A DNA stretch of 37,333 nucleotides from NCBI GenBank assembly GCA_046727175.1, contig JBKPCD010000169.1, positions 1 to 37,333 on the forward strand, in the 5' to 3' direction. The DNA is from JBKPCD01 sp046727175. GTDB lineage: Bacteria; Acidobacteriota; Vicinamibacteria; Vicinamibacterales; 2-12-FULL-66-21. The notes under the pieces were generated by a model that had not been told where the DNA came from, did no database searches, and saw nothing but the letters and a program-made list of their open reading frames with translations. Below, piece by piece: positions 24,385 through 31,216 of the stretch (positions within the stretch are counted from its first letter, which is position 1; each line of letters opens with the position of its first letter). The position numbers and the translations under genes were made by a program.

Positions 24385-25428
24385 ATGCGACGAACGCTTT
24401 TCGGTGTGGGTGCCGCCTGCGCGCTGGCTGCGGCCCTCGTCCACGCGCAACGGATCGTGAAGTTCGACGCGACGATAGATTACGCACTGACCGTCGAGCG
24501 CCAGCCCGCGAGCCAGGTCAATGCGTGGTGGCAGCCGTTTGTCCAGAGCAACACGCTGCAGGGCTATTGCTGGGACCTCAACACGCTGCCGCTCGCCGAT
24601 CGGCCGCAGCTCGGCGACAAGGCCAAGATTCTCCACGTCGGCGGCGCCGGCCAGCTCACGCAGGTCATCGAGATTCCTCCCGGAAGGAAAACGGTGTGGC
24701 ACGGCTACGGGTTCGAAGGCGAGGCGCTGTTCTACGTGCTGAGCGGCCGGGGCGAGACCGAATACAAAGGGATGGTCGGCGGACTCCCGTCGAACAAATA
24801 CACCTGGAAGAAGAACTCGCTCTTCTCGATTCCGGTCGATCACGAGATGCAGCACACGAATCTTGATCCCGCCCAGCCGGTGCGAATGCTCGCGGTGACC
24901 GGCTATGCGATCAACCTGTATCCATACGTCGAGGAGCAGCTGCGCAGCGGCCGTCAGAATCCGGCCGAAGGCCCCGAAGAGCGCGCGCGGACCCTCGCGC
25001 GGACGACCTATCCGGGACACTACGTCGACGACCTCCGCGACCATCCCGTGGCGATGCGCGAGGCGCGTGGGAACAAGACCGCGTTCTTCAATCTGATGTC
25101 GACCGTCGGACACCGCACGCACCCGAACGTGCACATCAGCGAGCTCACCGGCCCGCAGGCCTACGCGCACAAACATGGTAACCAGCCGATGTTCGTCATC
25201 CTCAAGGGAGGCGGCTACGACATCTGGTCGGAAGCGCGTGACCTGAAGGAGTACGAGGCCGCCGTCAAGGCTGGCACTGCGCATCGTGCCGAGTACGGTG
25301 TGGGGACGTTGTGCGGTGTCCCGGGCGGCCCGCACTGGCACCAGCATTTCAGCACGGCGACCGAGCCGCTGCGCTACCTTGCCATCGTGCCGCGCGGACA
25401 GTACGACGAGAAGCCGGCTGACAAGTAG
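24385..25428 (+). CDS. Secreted cupin-fold protein
   Basis: Exported protein of 347 residues with two cupin-like halves. ATG 24385 gives a signal peptide (RRTLFGVGAACALAAALVHAQ); the frame is open far upstream but that part is the shadow of the divergent gene. Seen in the first half: GEALFYVLSGRGETEYKG, a typical cupin turn, with HGYGFEGE before it. The second half has HISELTGPQAYAHKHGNQPMFVILKGGGYD and later PHWHQHFS, which look like a His-rich metal site. Cupins of this kind include aromatic-ring dioxygenases, but a reaction cannot be assigned. Operator 6 and a strong promoter precede it, linking it to the aromatic regulon. Confidence 0.82.
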   Translation: MRRTLFGVGAACALAAALVHAQRIVKFDATIDYALTVERQPASQVNAWWQPFVQSNTLQGYCWDLNTLPLADRPQLGDKAKILHVGGAGQLTQVIEIPPGRKTVWHGYGFEGEALFYVLSGRGETEYKGMVGGLPSNKYTWKKNSLFSIPVDHEMQHTNLDPAQPVRMLAVTGYAINLYPYVEEQLRSGRQNPAEGPEERARTLARTTYPGHYVDDLRDHPVAMREARGNKTAFFNLMSTVGHRTHPNVHISELTGPQAYAHKHGNQPMFVILKGGGYDIWSEARDLKEYEAAVKAGTAHRAEYGVGTLCGVPGGPHWHQHFSTATEPLRYLAIVPRGQYDEKPADK

Positions 25429-25455
25429 GCCACCGACTCACGGAGAATCGATTCC

Positions 25456-26529
25456 GTGGCTCGAAGGCGCATCCGCAACGTTCTCGCCGCAACGATCGTC
25501 GGCGCGTTCGCCATTCCTCAACCCGCGGCCGCTCACGCGCTCAGCGTGAGCTACGCCCGCTTCGTCGTCCAGCCGCGCGCCATCGACGCCGTCATCCGCG
25601 TGCCGCTCGACGACGTCGATCTGCTGCTCCGCCTCGATCGCGATCTCGACGGCGCCGTCTCCAACGCGGAGATCGACGCTGCACGCGATCGTGTCGAGGC
25701 GTACGTCGCGCGCCACCTCTCCGTCATCGCCGACGGTGTGCCGCTCCCGGGCGGGCAGGCACGCCTGGCGATCTGGCGCGATCCGGCCGGCGCGCAATAC
25801 CTCGAATTCGGCGCGATGTTCCCGGCGGCCGCCGGGATTGCCGCGATCTCGATCCGGAGCGACCTGCTCACCGACCTGTATCCGGCCCACAAGACACTCG
25901 GCGAAGTGAGCCTCGCGGATCGCAGTGATATCTTCGTCTTCGAGCCGGGGCGCACCTACGAAGGGCGCGTGCGCGAGCCTGGCGTCTGGACGACCGCATG
26001 GTCGTTCATTCGGCTCGGTATCGAGCACATCTTCACCGGCTACGATCACATCCTCTTCCTGTTCGGGTTGCTGCTGATTGGCACCACGCTCCGAAGCCTC
26101 GTGGCGATCGTCACCTCCTTCACCGTCGCGCACAGCATCACGCTGGCGCTCGCGACGCTGGGAGTCGTGACGCCAATCCCGTGGACGATCGAAGCGGCCA
26201 TCGCGCTGAGCATCGCGTACATCGGGTTCGAGAACGTCTTCGCGCGCGATCCGAAATACCGCTGGAAGATCACCTTCCTCTTCGGGTTGGTGCACGGCTT
26301 CGGGTTCGCCGCCGTGCTCCGCGACCTGAACCTGCCGCACTCGTCCATCGCGATCAGTCTGTTCGGCTTCAACGTGGGCGTCGAGATCGGACAGATCGCG
26401 ATCGTCAGCCTGATGTATCCGCTCCTTCGCTGGCTAACACGCTCCCCGTACCGCCTGCCGGTCGTCCGGTTCGCGTCGAGCGCGATTGCCCTGGTGGGGC
26501 TCATATGGTTCTACCAGCGAATCCCATGA
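25456..26529 (+). CDS. HupE/UreJ-like membrane protein with an EF-hand loop
   Basis: Membrane protein of 357 residues. A signal peptide is followed by an extracytoplasmic domain of about 150 residues, then about six membrane helices. Seen: DRDLDGAVSNAE near residue 56-67, a perfect EF-hand calcium loop (D-x-D-x-D-G...E); then the HupE/UreJ_2 signatures GIEHIFTGYDHILFLFGLLLIG and VHGFGFAAVLRDL with conserved histidines. HupE relatives are thought to move nickel or other metals. The GTG start at 25456 has GGAG 10 nt before it. It follows the cupin by 27 nt and overlaps the next gene by ATGA, so the three probably form one operon. Metal supply to the secreted cupin is a possible job. Confidence 0.85.
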   Translation: MARRRIRNVLAATIVGAFAIPQPAAAHALSVSYARFVVQPRAIDAVIRVPLDDVDLLLRLDRDLDGAVSNAEIDAARDRVEAYVARHLSVIADGVPLPGGQARLAIWRDPAGAQYLEFGAMFPAAAGIAAISIRSDLLTDLYPAHKTLGEVSLADRSDIFVFEPGRTYEGRVREPGVWTTAWSFIRLGIEHIFTGYDHILFLFGLLLIGTTLRSLVAIVTSFTVAHSITLALATLGVVTPIPWTIEAAIALSIAYIGFENVFARDPKYRWKITFLFGLVHGFGFAAVLRDLNLPHSSIAISLFGFNVGVEIGQIAIVSLMYPLLRWLTRSPYRLPVVRFASSAIALVGLIWFYQRIP

Positions 26530-27257
26530 GGCGGACGGCGATCACGCTGATTGGTGTCACGTGCGCGGCGATGTTCGCGACCGACGTGGCGGCCGACATC
26601 ATCATGTCGGCCGCGGGGCTGAATGATTCCCTGAAACGCATGACGCGGTTGACGGAGGAGATCGCAACCTCGCCGCAGCCGGCTCGCGCCGCGGCGCTCT
26701 TCGCGCTCGGCGTGGAAGCCGACGGTCTCGCGAGCCTGATGAACCGCGAAGTGGAAGCGCACGGCATGCAGGAGCGGCAGCTGATCGAGCTCGCCCTCAG
26801 CCGCACCAAGGAGCTCGGGATTGCGATCCAGTACAACAAGGAGAAGAAGAAATTCTTCTACGACGGTGACGGGTTCACGCGCTACCTGGTCGAGGCCCCG
26901 AACGGCGCGCATGCCGCCGAGGCCGAGTTCCAGCTGCTCGCGTACCAGTTCTACCAGTCCGCGGGAACTGATGCCGCAGCGCTCGAAAACGCCGCCGCCG
27001 CCAAACGGCGTTTCGTGGCTCGATACCCGAAGTTCAAGGGGAATCCAGAACTACGGCTCTATCTCGCGATCGACTACCGCGACCTGTATCACGTCTACCG
27101 AAACGCGCACGACGCAGCACGGACCGAAGAGTATTTTCAGCGTACTCGCAGCGAGCTCCAGCGCATCGTCAACTCGTACCCTGGCACGGAGCAGGCCGTG
27201 ACGGCGAGTCAATTACTCCGTAGACTGGACGAAGAGCACCGGCAAACGTCCGGCTGA
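26526..27257 (+). CDS. Exported helical (TPR-like) protein
   Basis: Predicted periplasmic protein of 243 residues. The ATG at 26526 overlaps the stop of the HupE-like gene (ATGA), so translation is coupled. Seen: signal peptide (TAITLIGVTCAAMFATDVAA), then amphipathic helices with TPR-like spacing, for example EAEFQLLAYQFYQ, AAAAKRRFVARYPKFKGNPELRLYLAIDYRDLY-type stretches and TEEYFQRTRSELQRIVNSYPGTEQAVTA. The YPGTEQA pattern recalls YfiO/BamD-like TPR proteins. No enzyme motif is seen. It may assist the membrane protein or cupin encoded just upstream. Confidence 0.75.
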   Translation: MRRTAITLIGVTCAAMFATDVAADIIMSAAGLNDSLKRMTRLTEEIATSPQPARAAALFALGVEADGLASLMNREVEAHGMQERQLIELALSRTKELGIAIQYNKEKKKFFYDGDGFTRYLVEAPNGAHAAEAEFQLLAYQFYQSAGTDAAALENAAAAKRRFVARYPKFKGNPELRLYLAIDYRDLYHVYRNAHDAARTEEYFQRTRSELQRIVNSYPGTEQAVTASQLLRRLDEEHRQTSG

Positions 27258-27281
27258 GTTGCTCAGAAAGCAGGCCGGCTC

Positions 27282-27400
27282 GAGAATCGGGGTTCGCGAT
27301 TCGGGATTCGGTATTCGGGGCTCGGGGCTCGGATAAGGGATAAAGGATAAAGGATAAGGGATAAAGGATAAGGGATTAGGGATAAGGGATTAGGGATTCA
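27282..27400. repeat. Heptamer array, (GATTCGG)n then (GATAAGG)n
   Basis: About fifteen 7-bp units in one direction: GATTCGG/TATTCGG/GCTCGGG units, then GATAAGG, GATAAAG and GATTAGG alternating. The change from GATTCGG to GATAAGG types keeps the 7-bp phase. It fills the gap before propeller C and has no inverted partner arm, so it is not an obvious terminator. Confidence 0.8.
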
Positions 27401-27450
27401 CCGAGGCCGGGCTCGTGACGACTCGGTGAATCGGATAGCGGAGGACCTTC

Positions 27451-28785
27451 ATGACACGTCACCTCCTCGTTTCGGGGTTCGTGATCGGAGTGCTGATCAT
27501 GACGCTCGACCGATGGTCGACGCAGGCGAGCGAGCGCGACGCCGCGATCGCACGCTCTGCCGAAATGGCGAAGGTTTCGGCCACGGCGGTGGCCTCCGTC
27601 ATGGATCCGGACTGCGAGGAAGACGCGGCGTTGATGGCGGCGCTGCAGGAGCAGTTCCAGGCCGGCGGCGTGCTCGCCGAGAACTGGCCGCCGAACGCAA
27701 TCGGCGGGCTCATCCCTCCCGTCCGCTCCGTCTCCGACCCGTTTCCGACGTTCGACGGCATGGCGCTCGACACGGTGAACAACCGGGTCATCATCAGCGA
27801 CGAGAACCGGCACTCGATGCTCGTGTACGACCGCACCGCCGGCAGCTTCTCGAACGACGTCACCGAGCCGGTCCAGCACGTGTTCGGTCCTGACACGCAA
27901 ATCGGGTTCGTTGCCGGCGTCGAGGTCGACCCCTCCCGGAAGGAGTTCTACACGGTCAACAACGACGGCGGGGACAAGATGGTCGTGTTCGGCTACGGCG
28001 AGGAGGGCAACATCGCGCCGAAACGGACGCTGACGACGCCGCATCAGTCATGGGACGTCACGCTCGCTCCCGGCCGCGACGAGCTGGCGATCTCGGTGCA
28101 GCAGTCGAATGCGATTTCGATTTTCCGCCGTTCGTCGACCGGCCGCGACGCGCCCATCCGCACGATTCGCGGCCTCGCGACCGAGCTGCACGATCCACAC
28201 GGGGTGTTCTTCGATGAGAAGCACAACGAGATCGTGACGGCCAACCACGGGAACTGGACACAGATCCGTCCCTACACGGCGTACGACCCGGTCGTCAACG
28301 CGGTCGGGGAGTACAAGTCCGGAGCGTTCCATCCGCCGTCGATCACGTTCCACGCCGGCGCCGGCGCCGGCGACATCGCGCCGCTCCGGACGATCCAGGG
28401 CAATCTGACCGGGCTCAACTGGCCGATGGGACTGGATGTCGATCTGACGCGCGACGAGATCGCCGTTGCCAACTACGGCGACAACGCGGTGCTGATTTTT
28501 TCCAGAGCCGCCGGCGGAAACGTTCAGCCCGTGCGCGTCATCCGCGGCGCGGCTACGCAGATCGTGGGGCCGGTCTCTGTCGCGATCGACACGAAGAACG
28601 ACGAGCTCTGGGTCGCGAACTACGGTGACCATACCGCGCTGGTCTTTGCGAGGAACGCGTCCGGCAATGCCAGGCCGAAACGAATCATCAGGAATGCGCC
28701 CGCCAAGACGCCCACCTGCGGCTTCACCAACGCATCCGCCGCGGCGTACGACACGAAGCGCGACGCTCTGCTGGTGCCGAATTGA
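27451..28785 (+). CDS. Exported beta-propeller C, part before the in-frame TGA
   Basis: First 444 residues of a secreted propeller paralogous to A and B. ATG 27451 has GGAGGA 5 nt upstream. An N-terminal signal or anchor segment (LLVSGFVIGVLIMTL) is followed by Cys55 in MDPDCEED. Blades include DGMALDTVNNRVIISDENR, GVEVDPSRKEFYTVNNDGG, HGVFFDEKHNEIVTANHGNW and ELWVANYGDHTALVFARNASGN. Cys is also found in KTPTCGF near the end. The ORF stops at TGA 28783-28785 in LLVPN-TGA-V; the frame stays open to 29718, giving a 755-residue protein with residue 445 recoded. No cluster operator is seen before it; a heptamer array fills the upstream gap. Confidence 0.85.
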   Translation: MTRHLLVSGFVIGVLIMTLDRWSTQASERDAAIARSAEMAKVSATAVASVMDPDCEEDAALMAALQEQFQAGGVLAENWPPNAIGGLIPPVRSVSDPFPTFDGMALDTVNNRVIISDENRHSMLVYDRTAGSFSNDVTEPVQHVFGPDTQIGFVAGVEVDPSRKEFYTVNNDGGDKMVVFGYGEEGNIAPKRTLTTPHQSWDVTLAPGRDELAISVQQSNAISIFRRSSTGRDAPIRTIRGLATELHDPHGVFFDEKHNEIVTANHGNWTQIRPYTAYDPVVNAVGEYKSGAFHPPSITFHAGAGAGDIAPLRTIQGNLTGLNWPMGLDVDLTRDEIAVANYGDNAVLIFSRAAGGNVQPVRVIRGAATQIVGPVSVAIDTKNDELWVANYGDHTALVFARNASGNARPKRIIRNAPAKTPTCGFTNASAAAYDTKRDALLVPN

Positions 28786-28827
28786 GTGAGCGTGCCGAGA
28801 ATATCGGTGTTTGCCAGGCTGGCAAAC
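28783..28827 (+). other. In-frame TGA with SECIS-like double hairpin, copy C
   Basis: TGA 28783-28785; hairpin 1 CCGA 28795-28798 with UCGG 28804-28807, loop GAAUA; hairpin 2 at 28809-28827 with stem GUUUGCC/GGCAAAC and loop AGGCU. Hairpin 2 is identical to copy B though the genes are 10 kb apart and their flanking codons differ. Confidence 0.65.
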
Positions 28828-29718
28828 GGAAACGTGGCTCCGATTCGGACAATTGAAGGTCAGGCGACGAATCTTTCACGGACGATGCACGGCCTCGCGT
28901 ACGACGCGGTCAATGACGAGATCATCGTCCCGGTCGCGCTGAGCGGCGCCGTGCTCGTGTTCGCCGCCGCCGCTGCCGGCGAGACGCCTCCGATTCGAGT
29001 GATCCAGGGAACGCGGACGGGTCTGGTACGGCCACAGACGATTGCGGTAGACGCCGTCAACGACGAGATACTGACGGCGGACCCAGCCACGCGCGCGGTG
29101 TTCGTCTTCGACCGCCGTGCAAACGGCAACGTCGCGCCGAAACGCGTCATCAGCGGTCCAAAGACCGGGCTCGTCGACATCGTCGGCGTTGCCGTCGATC
29201 CGATTCGCAACCGGATCGTGGCCTCGAGCCGCAAGGGTGAGGGCGCGACGGGCCTGTTCGTCTTCGATCGGCTCGCCAACGGAGACGTCCCTCCAAGGGC
29301 GTTCATCGGCGGGCCGAAGTCGAAGCTGGCGCACTTCCGGCAGGTCGCCATCGATCCGGGGACCGGCAACATCTTCCTCGCGCAGCAGAACACGCGGATG
29401 AAGCGCCAGGAAGCCTACGTGCTGGACAAGCCGCGGGAGGACTTCAAGGAGCGAGACGACGACGAAGGGGACGACAGCAGTCGTCTTGATCGAATGGGTT
29501 TCATCGCGGTGTATGGGCCGGATGACAACGGCGACATCCCGCCACGCGCGATCATCAAGGGACCGGGCGTGCGGTTCGCAGGCGCTGGAGGCGTAGCGCT
29601 GAATCCGAAGAAAGGCGAGCTGTACGCAGTCGGCGGGAACGGATTCCAGACTTTTCTGGTGCCCGAGTTCTTCAAGCTGCTCAAGCCGCCGCCCGCGACC
29701 ACGGAAGGCCGGCGGTGA
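28786..29718 (+). CDS. Beta-propeller C, part after the in-frame TGA
   Basis: The 310 residues continue propeller C in frame. Seen: ISVFARLANGNVAPIRTIEG directly after the TGA, then VLVFAAAAAGETPPIRVIQG, VFVFDRRANGNVAPKRVISG and LFVFDRLANGDVPPRAFIGG. An acidic low-complexity insert (EDFKERDDDEGDDSS) matches the charged insert of propeller B in place. There is no cysteine, no signal peptide and no ribosome-binding site at the GTG that abuts the TGA. As with A and B, I infer that it is made only when the TGA is decoded. Confidence 0.75.
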   Translation: MSVPRISVFARLANGNVAPIRTIEGQATNLSRTMHGLAYDAVNDEIIVPVALSGAVLVFAAAAAGETPPIRVIQGTRTGLVRPQTIAVDAVNDEILTADPATRAVFVFDRRANGNVAPKRVISGPKTGLVDIVGVAVDPIRNRIVASSRKGEGATGLFVFDRLANGDVPPRAFIGGPKSKLAHFRQVAIDPGTGNIFLAQQNTRMKRQEAYVLDKPREDFKERDDDEGDDSSRLDRMGFIAVYGPDDNGDIPPRAIIKGPGVRFAGAGGVALNPKKGELYAVGGNGFQTFLVPEFFKLLKPPPATTEGRR

Positions 29719-29738
29719 TCGGGGATCTCGACTCTCGG

Positions 29739-29802
29739 CTCTGGACTTTGGTCTCTGGTCAGGCCTAAAGACCAAAGACCAAGGACCAAAGACCAAGGAC
29801 CG
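29739..29802. terminator. Heptamer-array hairpin between convergent genes
   Basis: Left arm CTTTGGTCTCTGGTC (29746-29760) and right arm units AGACCAA/GGACCAA (29768-29800). CTTTGGTC pairs exactly with GACCAAAG at 29770-29777 and 29784-29791. The unit is the same as in the array at 7652-7743, 22 kb away. The place between propeller C and the methyltransferase fits a bidirectional terminator. Confidence 0.65.
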
Positions 29803-29808
29803 ACACCG

Positions 29809-30456
29809 TCACCGTCCGTAGACGATGAACCACTTGCCTTCGAGGCCGTCGAACTCCTGCAGCGGCTTCAGGCCGACGGCCGCCATCCAGCCTTTGACCT
29901 GCTCTTTGGTGACGACCAGCGCGGGTTCGTCCTTGTGGGAGCCATCCGGTGGCAACTCCACGACGGCAATGCGTCCGTCCGGCTTCAAATAGCTGGCCGT
30001 GGCTTTGAGGAACGCTGCGCGGTTCTCGATGTGGTGCAGAACGTCGTGAAAGAGCGCGACGTCCACGTCGCGTGCCGGCAGCTTCGGATCCGTATATTCC
30101 CCGAGTACGGGTACCACGTTGCTGACATTCGCCGCGGCGGCCTTCTGCTTGATCCGGTCGAGGAAGCCTTTGTCGACGTCCTCGGCGTACACTTTTCCGC
30201 CGGGAGCCACCGCTAACGCTATCGGAAGGCTGAACACGCCCGGGCCGGCGCCGATGTCCGCGACGATCGCGCCCGGCTTCAGGCCGAGCGACGCGATGAT
30301 GTAATCGATCTTCAGGCTCGCGACGCGATCGGGACGCTCGAGGCGCACGCTCCACTCGTCGGCGGGCCGGGAGGCGAGCTGGCCGGCCGACTGGCTGGCG
30401 GTGGCGACGGCGAGGACGAGGGCTCCAGCGCCGAAGCGCCATACTCGTGTGATCAT
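29809..30456 (-). CDS. Exported class I SAM-dependent methyltransferase
   Basis: Methyltransferase fold, 215 residues. Seen: motif I VADIGAGPGVFSLPIA with the SAM-binding glycines near residue 65, the acidic end of strand 2 in KVYAEDVDKGF, and HDVLHHIENRAAFLKATASYLKPDGRIAVVE (motifs III-IV of the UbiE/Methyltransf_11 type). Unusually, the protein begins with what looks like a cleavable signal peptide (RFGAGALVLAVATASQSAGQ). ATG 30456 has AGGA upstream. SAM is a cytoplasmic cofactor, so an exported SAM enzyme is odd; related signal-bearing homologues exist in Acidobacteriota to my knowledge. Operator 7 lies about 90 bp upstream. Substrate unknown. Confidence 0.85.
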   Translation of the reverse strand: MITRVWRFGAGALVLAVATASQSAGQLASRPADEWSVRLERPDRVASLKIDYIIASLGLKPGAIVADIGAGPGVFSLPIALAVAPGGKVYAEDVDKGFLDRIKQKAAAANVSNVVPVLGEYTDPKLPARDVDVALFHDVLHHIENRAAFLKATASYLKPDGRIAVVELPPDGSHKDEPALVVTKEQVKGWMAAVGLKPLQEFDGLEGKWFIVYGR

Positions 30457-30542
30457 TGGACGTCCTTTCGTGGCCCGACGTGCAAGCTGCCAGCTTGTAA
30501 GCGTCTCCGGTTTCGAGCGGCGAGTCAAGAGCTCGCGCACGA

Positions 30543-30557
30543 AATGGTCGGACCTTT
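30543..30557. promoter_or_regulatory. Operator 7, identical to operator 1
   Basis: AATGGTCGGACCTTT, an exact 15-base copy of the site at 2761. It lies between the divergent methyltransferase and the bat operon, 12 nt before the -35 of the latter. Confidence 0.68.
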
Positions 30558-30569
30558 GTGGCTCGCGCA

Positions 30570-30598
30570 TTGACGCGCGCGGTGCGTTCTGTTGTAAT
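30570..30598 (+). promoter_or_regulatory. Predicted promoter of the moxR-bat operon
   Basis: TTGACG at 30570-30575, a 17-nt spacer and TGTAAT at 30593-30598. Transcription would start about 5 nt before the ATG at 30610, so the message has almost no leader. Confidence 0.6.
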
Positions 30599-30609
30599 CG
30601 CAGCCTTCG

Positions 30610-31197
30610 ATGACCACCGCGGGTAAATCTCTGAGCGCGACGCTGCTGATCGTCATGCTGGTCGCCGGCGTGACGGCAGTCGGCTACGCGCGCTGGACGC
30701 GCCCGATCGCGGAGGCCGATCGAGCGCTCGACGCAGGGCAGTGGGATCACGCGCTGGCTGCGTATGCCACCGCAGAAGCCCGGTTCGATCGAATTCCGGT
30801 AGCGCGGCAATTCCTGGCGGACGACTACACGCGAACGGTCGCGAACCAGCTCTGGCTGCTCTACCGCATGCAGCGATACGACGACCTGATCGGAAAGGCG
30901 GAACGCGCGCCCGAGCGCGCGCTGCCGCATTTCTGGTCCGGTCTGGCCTTCTTCGCGAAGGCGCGCAGCGAGTCGAAGCCCGACGCGCAGCTTGGTTGGC
31001 TCGCGCGCGCGGAAGAGGAGTTGCGGCGCGCCGTCGAGGCGGATCCATCGGATTGGGATACCAAATACGACTTCGAACTGGCGACGCGACTGGCGTCGGA
31101 GCTCCGCAAACAACCGAAGACCCCGCCCAATCAGTTGATGCAGCTGCTGCGACCGCAGCCCAAGGCCGGTGCCAAACCGGGCCGACGCGTGGGGTGA
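30610..31197 (+). CDS. Membrane-anchored TPR protein of the bat operon
   Basis: Protein of 195 residues with one N-terminal membrane helix (SATLLIVMLVAGVTAVGYA) and TPR-like helices outside, such as ALDAGQWDHALAAYATAEARF and EELRRAVEADPSDWDTKYDFELATRLA. The last phrase is typical of BatB/BatC-like TPR proteins in moxR-bat operons as I know them. It is the first gene of the operon, and its promoter lies just before it. It probably scaffolds the VWA and MoxR proteins encoded downstream at the inner membrane. Confidence 0.8.
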   Translation: MTTAGKSLSATLLIVMLVAGVTAVGYARWTRPIAEADRALDAGQWDHALAAYATAEARFDRIPVARQFLADDYTRTVANQLWLLYRMQRYDDLIGKAERAPERALPHFWSGLAFFAKARSESKPDAQLGWLARAEEELRRAVEADPSDWDTKYDFELATRLASELRKQPKTPPNQLMQLLRPQPKAGAKPGRRVG

Positions 31198-31216
31198 GGT
31201 CGCCCGCGAGCCCTCG

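Noticed and set aside
27282..27400. CRISPR-like or telomere-like repeat array
   Set aside because: Units are 7 bp and contiguous without spacers, so it is not CRISPR. It is a degenerate tandem array like others in the window.
15814..28785. TGA in the three propellers as ordinary pseudogene stops or sequencing errors
   Set aside because: The same position in three paralogs, full openness on both sides and conserved paired hairpins after the TGA make this unlikely. A coupled stop-start (TGAGTG) with two separate chains remains possible and is kept as the main alternative.
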